A stretch of 5,528 nucleotides of DNA from Xanthobacteraceae bacterium (lineage in GTDB: Bacteria > Pseudomonadota > Alphaproteobacteria > Rhizobiales > Xanthobacteraceae), in NCBI GenBank assembly GCA_030037185.1, contig JASHRR010001044.1:1-5528 (forward strand), given 5' to 3'. The notes under the pieces are model-generated. The model saw nothing but the letters and a program-made list of their open reading frames with translations, searched no databases and was not told where the DNA came from. Of the stretch, positions 1-4,318 are shown in pieces. Made by a program: the position numbers and the translations under genes. Within the stretch, counting starts at the first letter, position 1. Each line of letters opens with the position of its first letter.

Positions 1-15
1 CGCCCGTCGCAGTCG

Positions 16-1089
16 TCATTCTGTTTTCGCTTTCGCCGTCGACTCGCGCACGATCAGCTCGGCGTCTACCTTGATCTGCTCTACCGACTCTTCTCCCGAC
101 ATCAGCTTGATCAGGTTCTCCATCGCCAGTTGTCCCATGCGCCGCATGGGCTGCCGAACCGTCGTCAGAGGCGGCTGCGTGTACGAGGCAAAGAACAGGT
201 CGTCAAAACCAGCTACCGAAATATCTTCCGGCACCCTCAGACCACGCGCGCGAATCTGCCGCATCGCGCCAAGAGCGGACATGTCGTTGTAGCAGCAGAC
301 GGCGGTGGGAGGATCGGCAAGAGTCAGCAATTTCTCTATCGCAGTCATCGCAGCTTCCGGCTTGCCATCGCCATGAACGATCAGCTCAGGCATCGCCGGG
401 ATTCCGGCAGCATCAAGGGCGGCACGATAGCCGGCAACCCGCTCTGTATCCGATGCGTAGCCAAATTTATCGCCGAGATAGGCAATGCGGCGATGACCCA
501 ATCCAACCAGGTGTTCCGACGCGGCGCGCATTCCTTCGAAATTGCTGATCATGACCGAGTGCACAAATGCGCCGGGATATTGATCATTCACCAGCATGAT
601 CGGCACCATCATCTCCGCAAGCAACGGGAGATACAGCGCGCCGACGCGCGATGAGGTCACGATAATTCCGTCGACACGCCGTTCGGCGAATGCCTGCACC
701 ACTTTCTTTTCGCGCACGGGATCGGCGTTTGAGTCGGCCAGAAAGACAGAGTAGCCATGGTCATTAGCTGTTTCTTCGACGCCGCAGACCACCTCGCTGG
801 CAAAAGGATCGGCGACCGTGGTTACTACCAATCCGATGGTGCGGGTGCGCCGCGTTACCAGACCGCGCGCCACAGCGCTGGCGCGATAGCCGGCTTCATC
901 CGCGATCTTGCGGATCTTCGCGGCGGTCTGTGCATTGACCAGCGGACTGTTCTGCAACGCGCGTGAGACTGTGGGATGCGAAACTCGCGCCAACCGTGCA
1001 ATATCTTTGATCGAGGGCTGCCGAAGAGCCCGTTTCTGCCCGGCAGGCTGTGCGGCTCCAGCGGCTTTGCCCGCCTCTTTGTCCAGCAT
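16..1089 (-). CDS. LacI/GalR-family transcriptional repressor
   Basis: A complete 357-residue regulator, the usual length for the family. It has an Ala/Lys/Arg-rich tail of about 25 residues and then the LacI helix-turn-helix (about 26-46, SIKDIARLARVSHPTVSRAL). A hinge helix follows (SAVARGL, 71-77, then RRTRTIG). The rest is the periplasmic-binding-protein-like effector and dimerisation core, with family landmarks DGIIV, ERVAGYRAAL, CCYNDMSALGA and ISVAGFDD, and near the C-terminus LTTVRQP. I chose the ATG at 1089 because AAGAGAG lies six bases upstream. An in-frame GTG at 1110 would add seven residues but overlaps the putative operator. Family members bind palindromic operators as dimers and usually respond to a sugar or nucleoside. 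The effector cannot be read from the sequence. It is transcribed away from the hydrolase gene and ends 15 bp from the window edge, so downstream partners are unseen. Family is certain; target genes are inferred. Confidence 0.96.
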   Translation of the reverse strand: MLDKEAGKAAGAAQPAGQKRALRQPSIKDIARLARVSHPTVSRALQNSPLVNAQTAAKIRKIADEAGYRASAVARGLVTRRTRTIGLVVTTVADPFASEVVCGVEETANDHGYSVFLADSNADPVREKKVVQAFAERRVDGIIVTSSRVGALYLPLLAEMMVPIMLVNDQYPGAFVHSVMISNFEGMRAASEHLVGLGHRRIAYLGDKFGYASDTERVAGYRAALDAAGIPAMPELIVHGDGKPEAAMTAIEKLLTLADPPTAVCCYNDMSALGAMRQIRARGLRVPEDISVAGFDDLFFASYTQPPLTTVRQPMRRMGQLAMENLIKLMSGEESVEQIKVDAELIVRESTAKAKTE

Positions 1090-1106
1090 GATTCGCTCTC
1101 TTGATT

Positions 1107-1118
1107 GCACACGTGTAC
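1107..1118. promoter_or_regulatory. Candidate LacI-family operator (autoregulatory)
   Basis: GCACACGTGTAC contains the perfect 8-bp palindrome ACACGTGT (1109-1116), extended by one more paired G/C after a mismatch. The central CG step is typical of LacI/GalR-family operators. Its centre lies about 12 bases downstream of the start predicted for the divergent regulator gene, close to where lacO1 sits in the lac operon. Autorepression is the inference. The site is short enough that chance cannot be excluded. Confidence 0.4.
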
Positions 1119-1131
1119 GGACGAAGATCAG

Positions 1132-1159
1132 TCTGTAACAGCGGATCGCTTCAAGTCAA
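1132..1159 (-). promoter_or_regulatory. Probable sigma70 promoter of the lacI-type gene
   Basis: On the minus strand TTGACT (1159-1154) matches five of six bases of the -35 consensus. It is followed after 16 bases by TACAGA (1137-1132), which is preceded by TG at the extended -10 position. The predicted start is near 1125, about 36 bases before the chosen ATG. The -10 hexamer itself is weak, so this is a plausible call and not a certain one. Confidence 0.5.
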
Positions 1160-1171
1160 TGCCGTGATGGA

Positions 1172-1191
1172 GCGCTGCCATATGACAGCGC
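1172..1191. promoter_or_regulatory. 20-bp near-perfect palindrome, operator-like
   Basis: Half sites GCGCTG (1172-1177) and CAGCGC (1186-1191) flank a central CATATG, which is itself palindromic. Only one base pair (C1178/A1185) breaks symmetry over 20 bp. There is no T tract, so a terminator is unlikely. It lies upstream of the -35 hexamer of the regulator gene and about 155 bp before the hydrolase start. A binding site for a dimeric regulator is the most natural reading; which protein binds is unknown. Confidence 0.45.
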
Positions 1192-1230
1192 AGCAATCGA
1201 GGGCAAAGAAGCCGGGACTGCCACCGGACT

Positions 1231-1255
1231 TTAGATACCCAATCTGGTTATCTAA
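1231..1255. promoter_or_regulatory. 25-bp near-perfect palindrome, operator-like
   Basis: TTAGATA (1231-1237) is mirrored by TATCTAA (1249-1255). CCA and TGG also pair inside after a single mismatch, leaving ATC at the centre. The symmetry spans 25 bp with odd centring. Composition is AT-rich at the ends and no poly-T follows. It differs in sequence from the 1172 and 1107 dyads, so a different protein, or a different binding mode, would be expected. It lies about 90 bp upstream of the hydrolase start. Confidence 0.45.
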
Positions 1256-1324
1256 GTCACTCAAAAGTTAGGGCCTGTGTTTTCATTTTCTGCATAAAAC
1301 GGGCGGTTTTGTGTTACGTTCATG

Positions 1325-1338
1325 GTGATATTTATCAC
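1325..1338. promoter_or_regulatory. CRP/FNR-type box before the hydrolase gene
   Basis: GTGATA and TATCAC form a perfect inverted repeat with a two-base spacer, which is also GTGA-N6-TCAC, the core of the CRP/FNR-superfamily consensus. The outermost T and A of the full CRP consensus (TGTGA/TCACA) are absent. It ends eight bases before the ATG at 1347, so it would act as a repressor site there or mark a start codon that really lies further downstream. No convincing -35/-10 pair is visible around it. Confidence 0.4.
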
Positions 1339-1346
1339 TAACTAGA

Positions 1347-2444
1347 ATGGATTTCTTATTGAGGCATTCCATCCCTGTCCATGATGCGCTTGGCGCTGAC
1401 GCCGCCTTCGGTTGTACAGATGCCGGCGGCGGGTTAAGCCGCAAGACCACCATCCACAAGAAGCGGCTTGCGGGAGCCCTCATCTGCGCGATGAGCCTGA
1501 TCTGGTGCGTCAGCGTGGATGCACCGGCGGACGCTCGTACGGACGCTCATTGGGCGCACGTACAAGGCACTTTCTCCTTGCAGGTTGGAACGCCCATGGC
1601 CGATTCCGACGGGGTGAAATATTACCCGGTCCTATCGGCCTATCAGGGATTCCAACCGCAAGTTGTTCGCGTCCTTGAGCCGACGCATCCCACGCCGGGC
1701 AAACCGCCGCGGCTTCTGTATGTGCTGCCCGTCGATGCCGGCGTCGACCGCTTGTCATCGACTTGGAGCGATGGGCTGGAAGAGCTGCGCCTGCTCGATG
1801 TTCCCAATCGCTTCAATATGACGCTGATCGCTCCGTCGTTCACGTACGAACCGTGGTATGGCGACAGCGTAATGGATCAAGACCACCGGATGGAAAGCTT
1901 CATCCTCAACGACCTTGTTCCGTTCGGCGACACCTTTGCGCACAGTGATACTCCCCAACGCCTCCTCGTCGGCTTCAGCAAATCAGGCAATGGCGCGCTT
2001 TTACTCATCCTCAGGCATCCGACTGTATTCAGCGCCGCTGCTGTATGGGATTCTCCTGCACAGTTGAACGAGCTCTCAGGATATTCCGCCTTGCCGATGA
2101 ACTTTGGCACGCAGGCGAACTTCGATCACTACAATATCCCCGCTCTTGTGACCGGCAGCGCTGAGGCATTCAAAGGCCAGAATCGTCTGTGGATCAGCGG
2201 CGATCGGTCCGTTTTTACCAAGGATATGGTCCAGCTGCACAATCAGCTGGAGGCAGCCTCAATCCCACATACGTGGGTGCAAGGAGCGCCCCGGGCACAT
2301 AGTTGGCACAGCGGCTGGCTAAACGGCGCGGTAATGGGCCTCGACGCGATGACGACACCTGCTCCAACGGATAGCCGCAGGGCGCCGCTGACGCGCAGAC
2401 AGCGAACGGCAGGGACGCTCGCGATGGAATCGGCGCCGCAATAA
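1347..2444 (+). CDS. Probable secreted alpha/beta hydrolase (esterase D-like)
   Basis: The protein has 365 residues from the first in-frame ATG. A basic stretch (HKKR, 37-40), a hydrophobic core (LAGALICAMSLIWCVSV, 41-57) and APADA suggest a signal peptide cleaved near residue 63 and an extracytoplasmic enzyme. The mature part fits the esterase D-like (putative esterase) branch of alpha/beta hydrolases. The nucleophile elbow is VGFSKSGNGALLL (Ser211), the candidate acid is Asp286 in WISGDRSVF, and the candidate base is His318 in RAHSWHSGW. The substrate cannot be read off; deacylation of a sugar ester or similar is a family-level guess. Oddities are about 36 residues before the charged n-region, no Shine-Dalgarno before 1347, and a basic, low-complexity tail after residue 336. 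A TTG at 1359 is the only other early start. Divergence from a LacI regulator suggests substrate-responsive control, which is inference. Confidence 0.85.
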   Translation: MDFLLRHSIPVHDALGADAAFGCTDAGGGLSRKTTIHKKRLAGALICAMSLIWCVSVDAPADARTDAHWAHVQGTFSLQVGTPMADSDGVKYYPVLSAYQGFQPQVVRVLEPTHPTPGKPPRLLYVLPVDAGVDRLSSTWSDGLEELRLLDVPNRFNMTLIAPSFTYEPWYGDSVMDQDHRMESFILNDLVPFGDTFAHSDTPQRLLVGFSKSGNGALLLILRHPTVFSAAAVWDSPAQLNELSGYSALPMNFGTQANFDHYNIPALVTGSAEAFKGQNRLWISGDRSVFTKDMVQLHNQLEAASIPHTWVQGAPRAHSWHSGWLNGAVMGLDAMTTPAPTDSRRAPLTRRQRTAGTLAMESAPQ

Positions 2445-2722
2445 TCAGGCGTCAGGCAGCGCGCAGTTCGCATTTGCAGGTAGGATTGTCCGGCCGCGTG
2501 GTATTGCCACATCGCCGACCCCGTAGTGTTATCCGATAGAAGGGTCAGAATAAAACAGTCCGTACCAATTCCTTAAACGGTAATAAAAAAGATTCCTGTG
2601 ATGAGGGTAATGGCAATGCCTCCTTCAGGGGATGGTATCGTATATTAAGACAAAGGCAGATAGCCAGTCGAACAAATAGCCGATAGCACGAGTTTGGCTC
2701 AGGCCGGATAGACCCGGGAATC

Positions 2723-2772
2723 GACCTATGCGTAGGTCTGTTTGTCCATATTTGCACCCCGCAAGCGCGGGG
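2723..2772. other. Two adjacent perfect hairpins
   Basis: GACCTA (2723-2728) pairs with TAGGTC (2733-2738) across TGCG. CCCCGC (2757-2762) pairs with GCGGGG (2767-2772) across AAGC. Both stems are perfect 6-mers with four-base loops, 18 bases apart, in otherwise non-coding DNA. Neither is followed by a T run on either strand. They could be part of a structured transcript or simple transcription or replication marks. I recognise no known RNA family. Confidence 0.35.
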
Positions 2773-2811
2773 TCAGCTTTATCCCCCGAGCCAAGCGGAC
2801 ATCCAGCAACC

Positions 2812-2877
2812 ATGAACAAATCACATCAAGGAAAAAAAGCGCTTCGATCCGTACGTAAGCGGCCGACGAGTTATTGA
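2812..2877 (+). CDS. Doubtful 21-residue basic small ORF
   Basis: ATG to TGA gives MNKSHQGKKALRSVRKRPTSY, with eight Lys/Arg and no acidic residue. The nearest purine run, AAGCGGA, is about 12 bases upstream of the ATG, which is further than ideal. No domain is recognisable and no neighbour overlaps it. Basic short ORFs arise by chance, so this is listed only because it sits between the paired hairpins and the polysaccharide promoter with nothing else to explain the stretch. Confidence 0.15.
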   Translation: MNKSHQGKKALRSVRKRPTSY

Positions 2878-2992
2878 TCGCCACCCGAAGGTTGACGGAT
2901 AGGGGTACGGCCGGTCTTTAATTTTGGGGCGTGAGCGGGCTTGCGCAGCATAGAGGGAATTTTACAAATAAGTAACGAAGATCCCACGAAGG

Positions 2993-3008
2993 TGTGAGAG
3001 GTTTTACA
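2993..3008. promoter_or_regulatory. CRP/FNR-like box upstream of the transferase promoter
   Basis: TGTGA-N6-TTACA differs from the CRP consensus TGTGA-N6-TCACA at one base. The dyad extends outward by GG/CC, so GGTGT (2991-2995) mirrors ACACC (3006-3010). The centre at 3000.5 is about 56 bases before the transcription start predicted from the extended -10 element, a distance used by activators of this superfamily. Members of the family that sense cyclic di-GMP or cAMP are known to control exopolysaccharide genes. Assignment here is inference. Confidence 0.4.
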
Positions 3009-3040
3009 CCGGAAGAAAATTATCTTGCCATAATTGTTCG

Positions 3041-3049
3041 TGCTATATT
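3041..3049 (+). promoter_or_regulatory. Extended -10 promoter for the polysaccharide transferase
   Basis: TGCTATATT fits the extended -10 form (TGn followed by TATATT, five of six consensus bases). At 17-bp spacing the -35 region is TATCTT (3021-3026), which is poor. This suits either an extended -10 promoter or one that needs an activator. The start is expected near 3056, giving a leader of about 195 bases. Confidence 0.5.
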
Positions 3050-3152
3050 TTTTTTAGAGTTCCGCTCAGTGAATACACAACTTTTGAAGCGAGAATCCGT
3101 CTGAAGTAGGTAATCGACCCAGATTTGCTGTCATCGCGAGCAGCGGAAACCA

Positions 3153-3193
3153 ATCGATCGACAGAATAACCGCACGTAGGATCGCTCGACAGA
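3153..3193 (+). repeat. 13-bp direct repeat in the transferase leader
   Basis: ATCGATCGACAGA (3153-3165) and ATCGCTCGACAGA (3181-3193) match at 12 of 13 bases and start 28 bp apart. They lie 60-100 bases before the preferred start codon, inside the predicted 5' leader. They could be paired protein-binding sites on DNA or RNA, or a small local duplication. The flanking bases do not match. Confidence 0.45.
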
Positions 3194-3235
3194 GTTCAGT
3201 TTCTGCACGTTCATTGCAAACTATTGCGTTCCGCC

Positions 3236-3242
3236 AAGGGGG
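3236..3242 (+). promoter_or_regulatory. Shine-Dalgarno that decides the transferase start
   Basis: AAGGGGG is the strongest ribosome-binding sequence in this region. It lies 10 bases before GTG 3253 and only 4 before TTG 3247. The upstream in-frame TTG at 3214 has no such sequence, and the ATG at 3310 has only GAGAAG at 12 bases. GTG 3253 is therefore preferred. Confidence 0.5.
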
Positions 3243-3252
3243 TAACTTGCCA

Positions 3253-4113
3253 GTGAGGGTGTGCGTTTCAGAATCTTCTGAAACAGCTGCTGAGAAGCAA
3301 TCCGGGCTTATGGGTGCTTATGAGAACGAATGGCACCAACGACGAACTTCGCGGGTTAAAGAATTTCCCTCGCCAAGTCGTGTGGCTTCGATTACGCAAT
3401 TTAGCGTAAGTCAATGGAGTCTTTCCCGCTCAAAAAGGTTTTTTGATCTCGCGGTTGCCCTTCCGGTGCTCGCGGTATTTGCCGTTCCCATGCTGTTGAT
3501 TGCTCTTTGCATACGGCTCACTTCAAAAGGACCGGCAATCTTTGTCCAGAAACGCGTGGGACGCAATGGGCATTTGTTTTCCATTTACAAATTTCGCAGC
3601 ATGACCATTGAAGCTGGAAAAAATCCCGGACCTGGTCTCACGAAAGATGGTGATTGCCGCATTACTGCTTTTGGCAGATGGTTGCGGAAGCTCAAACTTG
3701 ATGAGCTTCCACAGTTTTACAATGTCCTGCGAGGGGAGTTGAGCTTGGTAGGTCCCCGCCCCAAGTTGCCTCAGTATGAAGTTGTCCTGAACATGCCCTA
3801 TCGCCCTGGTATCACAGGGGCGTCTACACTCGCATTCCGCAACGAGGAAGAGATTCTGAGTCGCGTACCCGCCGAGGAGATGGAGCTTTTTTACAACCAG
3901 CGAATCAAGCCTCTTAAAGCACGCATCGATGCACGCTATATGAGGCAGGCGACGTTTTGGACCGATCTCAGGATGATTATGGCAACCTTCCTCTCTTGTG
4001 TCGCGCCGGGGCGTTCGCCATCCGTTTCTCCGCGGCAGCCGAAACCGACGACAACATCTCAGCCACTTACTTACTTGGATTACGCTCGCGAGTCTTTCGA
4101 ATCACCGAGCTAG
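3253..4113 (+). CDS. Polyprenyl-phosphate sugar-1-phosphate transferase (initiating)
   Basis: From the GTG at 3253 it is 286 residues; a TTG at 3214 would add 13. It belongs to the bacterial sugar transferase family (WcaJ/ExoY/PglC type), which moves a sugar-1-phosphate from a nucleotide sugar to undecaprenyl phosphate at the inner membrane, the first step of exopolysaccharide or capsule repeat-unit assembly. Visible landmarks in order are a basic start KRFFDLAVALPV (61-72), one hydrophobic membrane hairpin (about 66-90), SKGPAIFVQKRVGRNG, IYKFRSM (111-117), the catalytic Asp-Glu pair in KLDELPQFYNVLRG (D150, E151), LSLVGPRP (163-170) and YRPGITGASTLAFRNEEEIL (183-202). It lacks the four-helix N-terminal module of long WbaP/WcaJ proteins and instead has about 60 soluble residues, plus a Pro/Ser/Thr-rich tail after 250. 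The sugar is not predictable. It is the first gene of an apparent polysaccharide locus. Confidence 0.94.
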   Translation: MRVCVSESSETAAEKQSGLMGAYENEWHQRRTSRVKEFPSPSRVASITQFSVSQWSLSRSKRFFDLAVALPVLAVFAVPMLLIALCIRLTSKGPAIFVQKRVGRNGHLFSIYKFRSMTIEAGKNPGPGLTKDGDCRITAFGRWLRKLKLDELPQFYNVLRGELSLVGPRPKLPQYEVVLNMPYRPGITGASTLAFRNEEEILSRVPAEEMELFYNQRIKPLKARIDARYMRQATFWTDLRMIMATFLSCVAPGRSPSVSPRQPKPTTTSQPLTYLDYARESFESPS

Positions 4114-4167
4114 TATTCTGTCCTAAGTTCATTACCCTAAATTCGTTGCTTAGATCAGCGTCACGAG

Positions 4168-4230
4168 CCACAGACCCTTCGCCCCGTTTGGCTCCCCAAA
4201 AACGGCCAAACGTCGCTCAGGATGACAGAG
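4168..4230. repeat. Palindromic dispersed repeat with extended apical stem
   Basis: Read on the minus strand, the outer halves are TGTCATCCTGAGCGA and GCGAAGGGTCTGTGG. I recognise these as the two sides of a common dispersed bacterial repeat (CATCCTGAGCGAAGCGAAGGATCT-like). Here they are separated by an extra stem, CGTTTGGC (4185-4192 on plus) with GCCAAACG (4205-4212), around a 12-base loop. The outer ATCCT pairs with AGGGT through one G-U. It lies in the gap after the transferase gene, a usual place for such elements. The family assignment is from memory. Confidence 0.55.
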
Positions 4231-4239
4231 TATTTTTTT
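4185..4239 (+). terminator. Possible intrinsic terminator after the transferase gene
   Basis: The perfect 8-bp stem CGTTTGGC/GCCAAACG is followed by seven T residues at 4233-4239. The T run starts 20 bases after the stem, too far for a classic terminator. With the outer pairing AcCCT/AGGaT (4174-4178 with 4219-4223, one mismatch) the gap falls to nine bases. The same DNA may serve as both repeat element and terminator. If it works, the downstream export gene needs its own promoter, and one candidate is visible. Confidence 0.3.
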
Positions 4240-4301
4240 GATGCATCAGCTTGATCACGGCTTTGCCTCTGCGGCGATTCCTAAAACGCTATAACCCAGC
4301 G

Positions 4302-4310
4302 TGTTAAACT
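4302..4310 (+). promoter_or_regulatory. Candidate extended -10 promoter for the export gene
   Basis: TGTTAAACT matches the extended -10 pattern (TGn then TAAACT). No -35 match is visible at 16-18 bp. A start about seven bases downstream would fall at 4316-4319, almost on the ATG at 4319, implying a leaderless message or use of the later GTG. A short dyad ACGCT-N7-AGCGT (4286-4302) abuts the element. Confidence 0.35.
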
Positions 4311-4318
4311 CGCAACAT

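Larger units (their letters stand above)
2445..3252. other. Long AT-richer intergenic region, no convincing gene
   Basis: About 800 bases separate the hydrolase stop from the preferred transferase start. No reading frame here carries a recognisable domain. No tRNA, rRNA, inverted-repeat-bounded element or known riboswitch motif was recognised by eye. Just after the hydrolase gene a weak hairpin GTGG/CCAC (2498-2510) with an outer GGC/GCC pairing may help end transcription, but no T tract follows. The remaining contents (hairpin pair, tiny ORF, CRP-like box, promoter, leader repeats) are listed separately. The length and base composition are common at the edges of surface polysaccharide loci. 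Confidence 0.7.

Noticed and set aside
130..654. Open frame of 174 codons on the plus strand across the LacI gene
   Set aside because: It is antisense to a clear LacI-family protein with intact motifs, and its own translation shows no domain.
1090..1110. GTG at 1110 as the start of the LacI protein
   Set aside because: The ATG at 1089 has AAGAGAG at six bases, and the GTG lies within the putative operator.
2598..2645. 15-codon ORF starting at an ATG in GTGATGAGGG
   Set aside because: Too short, no ribosome-binding sequence, and no recognisable product.
2743..2758. Possible sigma54 -24/-12 element ending in TTGCA
   Set aside because: The upstream half does not contain the required GG at the -24 position.
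2545..2819. Overlapping minus-strand frames of 64-70 codons in the intergenic region
   Set aside because: No domain, no ribosome-binding site of note, and they overlap each other in different frames.
2445..3252. tRNA, CRISPR array or insertion-sequence remnant in the long intergenic region
   Set aside because: No T-arm-like GTTCGAATC sequence, no regularly spaced repeats, and no transposase-like translation were seen on either strand.
3957..4241. Plus-strand frame of 94 codons overlapping the end of the transferase gene
   Set aside because: It is an out-of-frame shadow of the transferase C-terminus that runs on through the palindromic repeat.
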